Assembly (NCBI GenBank): GCA_907163375.1
Contig: CAJQUW010016957.1
Coordinates: forward strand, 124,001 to 188,000
DNA: 64,000 nt
From: Prostheceraeus crozeri
Lineage: Eukaryota; Platyhelminthes; Polycladida; Euryleptidae
Reading direction: 5' to 3'
In this document: piece by piece, positions 37,001 to 49,000 of the stretch
Numbering within the stretch: position 1 is the stretch's first letter
Layout: every line of letters starts with the position of its first letter
Notes under the pieces: model-generated
Seen by the model: the letters and a program-made list of their open reading frames with translations, nothing else
What the model was told of the DNA's origin: nothing
Database searches by the model: none
Made by a program: the position numbers and the translations under genes

Positions 37001-40000
37001 ATAATTGCTCTCTCGACTGATAGCATTTCATTCAACTGAAAACAAAACGCTTAATTAAATGTTGAATATTTATAATGCATCAACCAAGAAAATCAATATT
37101 CGATTAGGCTAACAGCACTGGTTGAGACGAATAGACTTCTTTATCTCAATATAGAATGGAATCACAAATCCGTTTGTCATCGCCGTAGATCACAACGAAT
37201 GGCCCAAGATTTTCTATCTTGTCCACTATTGTCCTAGAGTGTCGCGCCATCTTATAGCTGGTCGACCCGACGAGCGCTTAATTTCCAACGGAATTCACTC
37301 AGTTACTGCTCGCGTCCATCGATGAGGTGTCCGGCCCATCTCTTCGACTTGTCTGCCAAGTCGACCGCATCCGCCACCATGGTCTTCGCCCGAAGCTACT
37401 CTTTCCGGACCCGGTCATTCCATTTGACGCCAACATTTCATATAAATTAATAGTTACCTTGGCGGGTTTTTATCGCCTAATTGCTGGAGGAACCCCTCCC
37501 CAAGAGTCGTCCACCTTTGCCTCACAATTTGATGTAACTACCATAAAATGCTTATCTGAAGATGCACGTCACAATAAATTGATTGCAAATGGAAAATTTC
37601 ATGAAATCAACAGCATGGGATAGTTGTAAGATGATTTGATTAGAATATGTCTACATTGCTGTGTCTCGAGATCATTTGAAAATGTCATATCCTGCGTAAT
37701 GTTTGGCGTCCGCACCGCGACGATCGAAGAGCATTCGAATCCAGTACGTGGACGAGTATGTCAATGATATGTAAATGCTGTACAAAGCATAAATGCCACA
37801 ATAACGGACTTATTTCATCCCAAAATTCAATATGAATGAAACCTATGCATTTTCGCCCTCCTCCTAAAATAGTTTTTGAAATCTACTGAAATATTTTAAA
37901 TGCATAAAATACACTATCACACCACTCTTAGTGCAATGAGTGGCTAATTATCCTCGAGAGTCCGAACTCTTGGTTGACTGGATTCCTTTATTGACATAAG
38001 TTACATAATGATGCCATCTCAAACCTACATAACTCTCGGCTTATGTCTTCTATCATTGTCGCCTGTTAATCTATTAGTTTCATTGGAAATTGGCATGCCA
38101 TTCGAGACCAAATTAAACCAAGTCTTACCCTTCACACTTAACTCCGCCTGTTCAGACAAATGAGTCCCTTATTTCTTTGATCTCAACAGATAAATTAGTT
38201 CCAATGTTTCATTTTGACAAAGTATTTCACATTTTCCATACATTTAATGATTTCATCCTCATTCTGTATAATTTACAGTTACATCGGAGCAATGAGTGAC
38301 TCAGTAATCAGGGAAGTTTCCGTCCAAGACTGGTTCGTCTCTTGTTTCTCGTACATCTCAGCTTCTTCATCCTGCCTATCAAACCATCGCATTGTCACAA
38401 TAACATCTAACATGGAACATTTTACCTATTTAGTTGTTTATTCGACTAAAATGCAAACGCATATCTTTTACTGAACCACTCGACAAAGATGATTACCCGC
38501 TGAAAAATTGGCTCGATTTTTCACCCGATTTTTTTTTCATTTCACCCGATTTTTCTGGTATCTCAACAATAGTAGAAAAATCGGGTGAAAGACCCGAAAA
38601 CGTAAACCTTTTTCGGGGTTAAGCCCGAATTTTTTAAAATGGGACCCGATATTACACCCGAATTTTCACCCGATTTCAGTAATAAAAACGATTAGTACCA
38701 CGATATTACACCCGAATTTTCACCCGATTTCAATAATAAAAACGATAAGTACCACGATTATTACACCCGAATTTTCACCCGATTTCAATAATAAAAACGA
38801 TAAGTACCACGATATTACACCCGAATTTTCACCCGATTTCAATAATAAAAACGATAAGTACCACGATATTACACCCGAATTTTCACCCGATTTCAATAAT
38901 AAAAACGATAAGTACCACGATATTACACCCGAATTTTCACCCGATTTCAATAATAAAAACGATTAGTAGCACGATATTACACGCCGAATTTTCACCCGAT
39001 TTCCATAATAAAAAACGATTAGTAGCACGATATTACACCCGAATTCAATAATAAATACGATTAGTAACGATAGTAACGAAACGAGGACACGTATCAAAAG
39101 AAGGCTGAATAGGGTTTTTTTGCCAGTTAATATATGGTGTACAAATGACTAAAATTCATGATGCAAGTAGTGGCAAAAATTTGATATGCAAATTTTATAT
39201 TTTCAGTTTTGAATCCTCTTAAACGTGCGGCTGCCGAGTTTCCAGATTGATGAAATATTTAACAAGCCCCGCACGTGTAACACATCCACACGTTACATTG
39301 CTCCTCTAATTGATGAATAGCTACGCGACTTGCCGCTGCAAAATGCCAATCATGTAAAGGAAATGTATTCAATTGTGATTTTTCTTCAGTCAGTCGTATT
39401 TTCTGTAAGTACTTTCATAAGACTGAGTGGATTGAAAAAGTTATCACTAAAATTCTCCGTAAAAAATGAACACTATAAATCAAATTTTTACCACTACTTG
39501 CTAAATGTATTTTAGTCATTTGTACACTTGACTTCATGCCTATACTTGCACTGGTGAAAACCCCATTCAATCAGCTATGTCTTGATACGTTTCGTTTCAT
39601 TACTATCAATTCTGAGTAATATCGAAAATCTGGTTTATTGTAGAAATTTATGGACGCCCTGAATATACATTATTAAACAGGTAAGAATTAAATCATAAAT
39701 GCTATGAATTGCTGTTCAGAAAAAGTTCTTTAGTAGTCGTTAAAGCTGATGTGCCAGTGTTATACGAGAATTCATCAATTCCTTCGAGCAGATCAGTAAC
39801 AGAAAATTCGAAACTGTTTCATCACAATAAATGCTGAAGATCCTGTATAGCTAAATTAACAGATTAATTTATCACAATATGACCGTTCATTCGCTTCAAA
39901 AAGAAAAAGACAGCCTATAATCATAAAGATCCGAATTGTGAAACGATTATTCCGAGTGAATTACCCAAACTGAATAAATCGGCTCAACGACCATGAAATA

Positions 40001-43000
40001 ACAAAATCTGCTGGAATGATAAGCAAAATTTGTTTAGCAAACGAATTTTAGAAATCGGTAATTTGACCCGAAAATTTTACCGATTTTTTCGGGCTTCGAA
40101 AATCGGTTCATTTCGGGGGTAAAATCGGGTCAATAACCTGAATCGAGAATTGGGCCAATTCCGAAATAAATCGGGTTGGAAATCGAAGTTATAAAAATCG
40201 GTAATTTGACCCGAAAATTTAACCGATTTTTTCGGACTTCGAAAATCGGTTCATTTCGGGGGTAAAATCGGTCAACAACCCGATAATTCAGTTTCCCCCG
40301 ATAATTAACAAAATTCGGGCCCGATTTAGCAAAAAATCGGGCCAGAAATCGGGTCAATTTGTCAGCGGGTAATGATCCAAAATAACAACTTAAGCTAAAA
40401 CAAGAATGACAAACAACTGATCATCACAGGGATGGTCCGCTCAGATTATCAATTTCTCACATTACAAAATAAGAATTTCTGACAATGCCAATAGCACTGA
40501 GCTATGTTTGTATTACTCATAATTAGTCAAGCTACTTTTTATCACTTCACGCAACACAAGCTTCCTAACATGTCTAACAGTCACAATATTCGTCTTGAGA
40601 TAGTTCGACGCTGTAGACCAGTCACTCCACAATGCTACAACACCTCAATATTTTGCATGTCCTTCCATTTGGGCCATAATTTGTCAATAATGGAACCGTC
40701 GCTTTCGATTCTTTTTTATCACTGTACTTCCTATGCCCCGCTTGTTTTGCCCATTTGTTTGTGAAACCTTTGATTCGTCCCAAAAGATAATCACATCAGC
40801 GCTGCCTGCTAATGAAAATCAAAAGTCGAGTAGGGTTTTTCCAGTGATCTATGGACACGCGTTTATTCACAAGTAGTAGATAAAGCATCAAGAGACTCGC
40901 AATAACCGCAAGCGCCTATCATGGATGGTTTTAATGGTCTCGTGGATTTGGGTTTGATAGTTCGATGACGGTTCAGGCCTCAATCTCACAAGTAGCTTTG
41001 ACTTATCGACGAGCTTCAGGCCATGACTTGCTCCGTTACTATATTTTTCTCATGCATCCTTCGACAGATCCAATCACTTCTTGCATGATTGACCAAAATT
41101 ATCAAAATGGCAGGTGGAAAATTTAAGGCATCCCATTCCCTAGCGAAAGTAAGGGTGCATTTGTGCTTTTCAGAGGATTTAAAGGATATACAGGCCCGCG
41201 AAGCGCAGGATGAAGGTTTTATATTAGATGCAATCGATAAAAGAATGTATCGCTCAATGAAATAAAATCCGATGACGCAAATGTTGAATAGTATATCAAT
41301 ATCTATCAACATAGTATATTGAATAGTACAGTGCGTTCATAAAGTCACTGTGCACCTCTTCCAAACCATGATTTGCCAAACAAAACAGTCGTAATCTTAA
41401 TTGTGGATATCTAACACATGCACAGAGCCACTGACTGTTTGAGAAGCGCAATTTAGTAGCTTGTGACATTCCACATGATTTAGAAGTTGAATTGAACTTC
41501 ACATCTGTCAGCAACTAACTCGCTTAGTTGCATTTCGAAGCTAAACATGGTGCTGTCAATGCGAGGAGAAACTTCTTGGTCGAATATGTTCACCGCGCCA
41601 ATGGGGGAATATACTAATGAAGTGAAGGAGTTTTTAGAAAGACTTTCTGCATCTGATTTGTCTCATCGAAATGCTGATTGGACTCCAATCAGTGAGTTTA
41701 GAGAAGCTGGCTCGGTGTATGATCCATCACACTCAGATCGATCATTAATCTTAACTGATAAAAAGGTTATTCCTGAAGCAATGACTTTATAGCCCAAACA
41801 AGTCGATGTATCGCTTATCCCAGGAAGTGGGTCCATTCTCGGGGCGGCTCATCCTGCTGTAAGAAAGAACATAGGCCTATATCCGTACCGCATCTCTGGC
41901 CAACATGAAGTGAATGATGCCGATCATGACAAGCGTCTTCAGTACTGCGTTTGGTTCAAGGAAAATCTAAATGAAAACAATGTGCTCCAGTTCAAGTTTT
42001 ATATTTACTCACTCGATAAGACTTTCTTTTCTAATGAAGCTTGGTTTCATCTATCAAGGTATGTCAGTAGCCAAAGTTCCCGAATATGATATAGTGAAAA
42101 CCCACACGAATTTGTTAAGAAGCCATTACATTCTCGTATTTCAAGAATAGGAATTGCTTGGGCCGATATTCAACTACTATTGCAAAAATTGTTTGACAAA
42201 ATTATTGCTTCGCTCGTTGACGAATTAAGTGACGATGAAAGTTTGACTGCTTATTTCCAGTAAGATGGAGCAACTGTGTATAGCACCAATTCCTCAGTTT
42301 GATATTTGAGTGGAATATTCCAAACAAGATCCCTGACTTGTTCCAGTCCGAGATCCCCGGACTTGAATGTCTTGCACGTTTACTGATGAGTAGCGGTGAA
42401 ACAGGAGGTTTACCGAAACAAGTCACAAAATCTACAGCAGTTAAGAGGAAGCAACTGACAGCAAATTGACGCTATCAGACACGAGGTAATTCACCGGGTA
42501 TTTGAGAATATGAATCGTCGAATTGATATTTGTATTCGTGAACAAGGTGGACATTTTCAACAGTTTTTGTAAGATGTAATATTTTGTGATCACGTAGAAG
42601 TCGATGGTTTTACAAGAAACTTCATTATTTATAATGCCGCGGCCATCTTTTTCAAAGCGGCAAAATACTGCGCCTGCATTGATTTACTAGGTGCACAGTG
42701 ACTTTATGAACGCACTGTATTAATCAATATACACAAATCTAGTATAAAGATTTCATACGCAGTTCATAGTATGAAAAATTCATACTCAAATCATAGTATG
42801 ATTCATACCCACTTACTTCCTCGCGGGGAGGACCTGGTCGTCATCACGTCAGTAAATCATGACGGATAAGTTGTCATCACTGAACGAACGGACTTACGTT
42901 TTCTTGAAGCAATTCCGTACTGCTTCTGGTTTCACTCGAGTTTAGGCCTTTTTGATGCAGCTCTTGCAGCTGTGAGAAACGTCGATGCAATGACCGGAAC

Positions 43001-46000
43001 AAACGCTGTGGGTCAAACCCTAATCCATAGGAAAAAGCAAGGGTATATATCTAAAAATGCCTGTTCAGTACATTGTATTAACAAAAGTAATTTTTGGTGA
43101 GTTATGTTCTGGTCTGGTGATATGTCAACTTGAGACTAGGTGTTCCAGTTATAAATCCCTCGATGGATTTATAACTGGAACATTTATTTTGTTATTTAAC
43201 TTTGTTTTTATAACTGGAACATTAAATATTTTGTTATCGCAGATAAACAAAATATTTAATTCTGTGGTTCTATCAGATCTGATACAATGTTTGCATGTAT
43301 TGCATTTCATAGGTTCAGAAGATAAGTGAAATATTTATAAAAACATCCAGACCAATTCACGCACATCCGCTTGGTGTGTTATCTGATAGACCTGCATCCC
43401 ATTTTCTAAAAAAATAATTTTCACATCTTACACTGCTTTACAGAGGTATTCTACACGTGACGCACGTGATTTTTGAAGAGATACATTTCAAATTTCGAAC
43501 CATTTAAATGCGCATTTCTTCATACAAATTCGCATGCATTGTGACACAACTTTACTTGCAATTTTTTCTGTAGAAGAAATTTCACATGTTCATTTTTCAT
43601 CTGTGGCATTGATTTAGACCTCTGTTCGTGCGTGACGGTAAAAAGGACACGGTGTTACACATACCTCACTTCAATTTTAATTTGTCCTTCGGAAGAACAC
43701 TTTGGTCACTCAATCGATTTGCAGGTACCTGTACCGAGAATACGAATAGAAGTTTCTATTGGTTCCCCTTGATATGACAACTCAATTGAACCTGCATCTT
43801 GAAACATATGTTGCATGTGACGTACGTGATGCACTCGTGACACTCTGCTTTTCATGATGTTGCTCATTACTAGTATTCGCTATCGCACGTGAATTCTTCT
43901 CTTGACGCTAAATAACTTATGTTACTTAGTGAAACAGCAAAATGAAAGAGCTATTTGTAAAAAATACATTCTACACTTGTATTATGAGATTTCTTTCCGT
44001 GTAGAATAATAGCCCTAATAATTTCGAAAAGAGGAATCGATTAAACTGAACAGCTATGCTGCACAAATACATGCAAAATAAGGCTTCGCAAGAAACATCT
44101 CGTTAAAATCAAACATATCTGTCTAAGAAATTGCACTGTGATGGTGGTGTAGTGAAAATGTGTCTTGTTCATCCAATGATTAATCAGATACAATTCGCAG
44201 AATGTCACTTTTCGTTATCCATGTGACAAGTATTTTGCAAGAAGCGTAGGCCCATTGCATTCAGGCATCTTACTGGACAATGCGAAGTTTGTTTCAGGAA
44301 TCACTGTATGCACCGCAGTGGTCTTTGGAATGACCTCTTTCACTCTTTTTTGGATATTTGAGTAACACGTTTTCCATTTATCTCCATGCTCTATACTGTT
44401 TTAATTACTGAAGTTTTGTTCGTGAAAGCAGATTTTGAGTGGACGGTAAAGATAGAGAAGTACTTGTTTCATTCTTCTTACGATCCCTGTTTCGCTGATT
44501 TCTCGATCTACTCGATATTTTAGGTTTCATCTTCTTACTATTTCTTTTGGTCGATTTGCTGCAGGTCGTCTTCTTTCGCTTTGTACGTTGTATGTTGATC
44601 CGTTTGGCCCAGTATTGCCTTAATCTTTCTGGCGATAACTTATCCATGAGGTTACGCGTAGTTGGTTACATCGAATTAAAATCAAAAGAAATGTTCCACA
44701 CGAAATTACTTCGAGTTACGGCTGTCGACCAATATAACATAGGACAAGAAGATTTCGGAGAATTAAGGTAGGCCTACTTCGGAAATATTTCCAGAAATTG
44801 TGTGGTTCATAGTTTGCGTTCTTATTGATAAATACCCCACTGTGACATATTTCCAGGAATAACACGTTCAATACTGAGACAAAACGTCTGACGTAACTGT
44901 GAGGATGACACTGAACATTGTCGTCACGCACGAACGTTTCCTGCGTCACGTACCTGACACACCCTATGTTCGATCGTCTACCTCCGAGTTATCTATGGAT
45001 CGTAGAGGGGATATATGACTTTTAGTAGGATTCTGAATTTCAGCCATGTTGCTGAGGCCATACATTGAATGGAAAAACTTATGCCTATAATTGTGACGCA
45101 CGTGACGAATGGGACGTTTCCAGTAATGGTGCTCTGATACTGGTGTCAAATTAACTTAAAATTTCGCTACAACAACACCGTTCCTTCCTTTGTATCAAGT
45201 CATCATCATTTCTGCAGTCCTCGATCAAAATATAACTCGATGTAAGGGTTTTGTTCAAAAAACGATAAGTGGACAAAGTTACAGTTTTAATGCATTTTCA
45301 TGTTTTGAACAAAGATGACCTTCAATTTCAACCTTATGCCCAAAATACCATAGAAATTATGATGATTCGGATATTTGGCAATAATTTTGGATAGTGATTG
45401 ATGTTTTCATCTAGGACTTCAAAAATCGCTATTTTGTCCACTTTTTCGTAGAATCCGTCTACACAATGTCTCGCGTTTCCTCACATCTCTCACACGCGGA
45501 CCATCGATGTCATCATTCATCCACTTATTCAAGAGAGCACAATGAACTAAACCAGCTTGTTATTTGTATTTGAAGGTCAAAGTATTTTTGCTTACCTTGG
45601 CAGATAACGAGCCTAAATTTTCAGCGATTTCATTCAAAGTGCAATCGGTGTCTTGTTTAGTGATTGTGGAGGTCGATTTGGTTCGAGTTCGCCGAGACCT
45701 AACCTCGCACCAGTCGGCATCTGGTATATTTTCATTTTCATCCGATTGAGACGGCGCCTTCTCAGTCGAATTGATTTCATTTGTGGACGGATTGTTTTGG
45801 TCTGCAAAAAACGAAATTCTTCGTGTGAATTAACCCATTTACGGCCGCCTATGTAAATATCGGCAAATTTTCTATAAAAACGGTGGTAAGTATTTCAGAG
45901 TGTTATAATTAAAAATAATATATGATGACCACTTCATTACAATAACCCTATCTTAGAAATTAAAGCCGTAACGATTTCGTTACAATGGCGTCATATGATG

Positions 46001-49000
46001 TCAAAATATACAAAAGCATGTTTTTTTTCAAATGCAGCTTATGAATTGCTCGAAGCAATTCCTGCCGAAGTAATGAGTCATAGCTTCAGCATGAAAGCTC
46101 TCCATCATATTTCAGAGGTATTTGTCGAAACTGTGAATTGGCAAATTTAATCAAGGGCCTGCTTTATGCTACTTGTCGTTGCTGTTTGCTGTGAAGTCGT
46201 TATCGTTGAAATAATAACAAGTTTTTATATTTCGAAATTCATGTCGAGAAATTGATTCTCTTTCTGCATCGACTCCAAATTCATGGTAGAGTTGCAGACG
46301 CCTCGGTCATTCGCAATGTCCACATAAATAAAGAACATCAAGAAATGAACACATTTGAGATTGTTTAGTATTATGTAGGCCTAAACAATTCTTTTGTCCC
46401 TGGATAGTCACTGGTTTAACTGCCACTGAGGTCGATAAGACCATCAGCATGCGTATCAAGCATCTCAAAGATTCTTGCCTTGAAATGCATCCAGAGAATG
46501 TTTGTCCTATTTGCGAAGATGGAAATTACCGATATTTGCCATTATGTACTGAAATGATCATTCAAATCATCTTTCGTTGCAATCTCACACTGCCTTACGA
46601 TGTCACTAACCTCTGAGATATCGCTTGAGAGACTTGCCTCTGAGTCACATAAACTCATCATCGTCTCATAACTCTGATGAAGCATTTACTTCTGGAGGTT
46701 TTGTGGCAACATTCATATACCGTGATCGTCGGTATTACGCCTATTGTATATTTCAGTAACTTCATCATCCATAGTTAGCAACAGCTTGGGTATTGTCTTC
46801 AGATAGCTACACAGGTTGATGTAATCAAGCTAAGCCTTTATAGATATCTTAAACCAGTTTGGGCCATCTCGAGCCTCTGGCGTGACCTTGTAGGGAGAGA
46901 CGCATCGTCTACAGTCAAAGAAGTTTTGGATTGAAATTGCTCGAGTCGGAGGACATCTTTGTATTCTATGCCCAGGCGAACTGGCACCCTGCATTGTTGA
47001 TGATTAAGCTAATAAGAGAAATGCTTGAGATTTGATCTCTCTTTGACTTGCTTCTGTACATGAGCTAACAAGTCTAATGTTGAGGGAATTACTACGGCAA
47101 TTGACTTCGGTTGGTTTTGTGACGGGAAAGCCATAGACTATAAATAGCAACAAGCATTACAGACTCATAGAATACACTAGGAATGCAATATTCCAATGAA
47201 ATTGTTCGTTTTTAGTATTCAACAAACATTAGTTTTAGAGAAAATTGATAGTATTCACCACCATTTACTTCATTTATATTGTTGCTGTATTTAACATTTG
47301 TATATCATATTACGCCAGTGTAACTAAAACGTTGCGGTTCAAAAAAATTACGTGCCATGTCATGAATGAATATCCGAGGAAGTATTGATTGCTATTTTCG
47401 GTATTTGATGAATAATGAGATCACGCAAATGACATTGACAGTAAATTACATGTGGACGTTCATACACTGGGCCTTTCAGTATATTAGCAGATTTTAAGCA
47501 CATTTTTTGTCTAATTTCGTGATAAAATGTAAGCACTAAAAAGTGACAAATTTTGAATTGGTGATTGTTTACCTGAAAATATGTGATAAATAATGTATGG
47601 TAATCAAAATATTGTATCATATGTCGCAAGCTGGACAAGACAGCAGATTCCGAAAAGTGCTGTAACGAAAACGTTACACTGGCGCTAAATGGGTTAAGTT
47701 GCATGTAAATATTTCATGTTTGTCAGGAAAAAGTAGAACTCAACTCCTTTTACTAGGTCGAACGTTTTAATAAATTAAGGTAGGTAAAAATGTAAACCAG
47801 GCCAACGTTTTGCTAAGGTGCAGTAAAAGGCTTGATCAATTTAACATGAAAGAACAATATTACAAGTCAGTATCTGGATTGGACTATTCGTCAAGCAGTA
47901 AGTTGTTCCAATGCTATTTTGAATCTGAATATTGTTAGATGCACTTGACACTGAATTCACTTCAAATTGCATAGAAATTTCCATCTTACGTAAAATATGA
48001 GTCTCCTACTGAAGATGACATCATAATTCAGTCAAGTAAAGTAATTTTTTCAGCTTTTGTAATTGTCGAGTTGAGGAAGTCGAGGACAGAAAAAGAATGA
48101 AGACTGAGCTCATGCTAATTTTGAATATTGTTTGACATTCTGAGGGCAAACAACGTTAAATCTCACCTTCAAGTGACGGAGATAGCATAGGTGCTCCCGG
48201 AACGAATTCTGGAGCTAAAGGATTCAGAAAATGCATTCCACTGTTCGACTTCGGCCATCGTTCAGGCGCGTGTTTTACTCTAACGTAGAAGTCGCCGCTG
48301 ACATCAGGGTTTTCGGCCGTTTCTACCTTGTCACTATCGAGAAGAGCCTAAAACAACATCAAGTATATAAATATTGACATTCTCCAATCAAGATCTATCT
48401 TAACATACCTCATTGATCTCTTTCTTCTCAATTTGCTCCGACCATTGACTAATCAATTTCGCCATTCTCTTAAACTTACAAAGTTCACTGAGGGATACAT
48501 AACCATGTGAATCCATTAAACCACATAAATAATCGTCACGAAGGAGATTGGTTTCGCTGAAGTAAAATTCACTGCAAAGGAAGAAAATTATCAAAATGAA
48601 TACTACATGCAGGGGAAAGGAAAATGCGTTCCAGCTGCTGTTACTTACATCTGCATTTTTATGAGTGTCAACAATTCTTCCCTACTATTCGGAGTGACAA
48701 CCGGAGGAGGAGGAGGAGGAGGAGGATAGGGCGCAGTGCGAGGAGTCACTCCAGGGGTTGTTGCCCCCGATGGACCTTCGGATGTAGTAGATAATACCGG
48801 TGAAGGTTGCGCTGGTATCACTTGAGGAACACCAGCTGCAGGATGGACAGGAATTGACGGCGGCGGTCCGGATATGAAGCCACCGTTTATCATATGTGAA
48901 GTCGATGGTCCCAACTGAGGTATAGACTGAAAGTAGCAATGCCGCGAATTATAAGATAGGTTATCAGCGTAAAGAATAATGATTTTTAGATCAGTTTGAA

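Larger units (their letters stand above)
38494..40371. mobile_element. foldback DNA element with 5-bp target duplication and CCCGATTT subterminal repeats
   Basis: TIR TACCCGCTGA(A/C)AAATTG at both ends, with ATGAT directly flanking each side (38489-38493 and 40372-40376), a 5-bp target duplication. Both ends are packed with (A)CCCGATTTT/AAAATCGGGT words. Left interior: a 54-bp minisatellite. Right interior: a ~143-bp tandem duplication (40052-40345). Middle: a second inverted repeat (39069-39607). No transposase remains; superfamily not assigned. Confidence 0.65.
36467..45595 (-). other. 9.1-kb LARP1 intron full of repeats
   Basis: Contents: a LINE fragment (37180-37430), a 1.9-kb foldback with minisatellite (38494-40371), a mariner-like element (41329-42717), a small hairpin repeat (43141-43182) and a GTGACGCACGTGA-rich zone (43440-45115). 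The gaps 36467-37179, 37431-38488 and 40377-41328 show nothing recognisable. Confidence 0.6.

Noticed and set aside
37327-37623. 98-codon plus-strand frame
   Set aside because: Its first part is antisense to an RTE tail fragment, and the rest has no recognisable content.
38720-38950. Open frame with an 18-residue repeat ([18 protein letters not shown])
   Set aside because: It is the translation of the 54-bp minisatellite; the period is divisible by three so a frame stays open by necessity. No start context or neighbouring exons.
44405-44647. 80-codon basic frame as a host exon
   Set aside because: No homology recognised, no clear acceptor, and it lies inside a repeat-rich zone of a LARP1 intron on the same strand; kept only as a curiosity.
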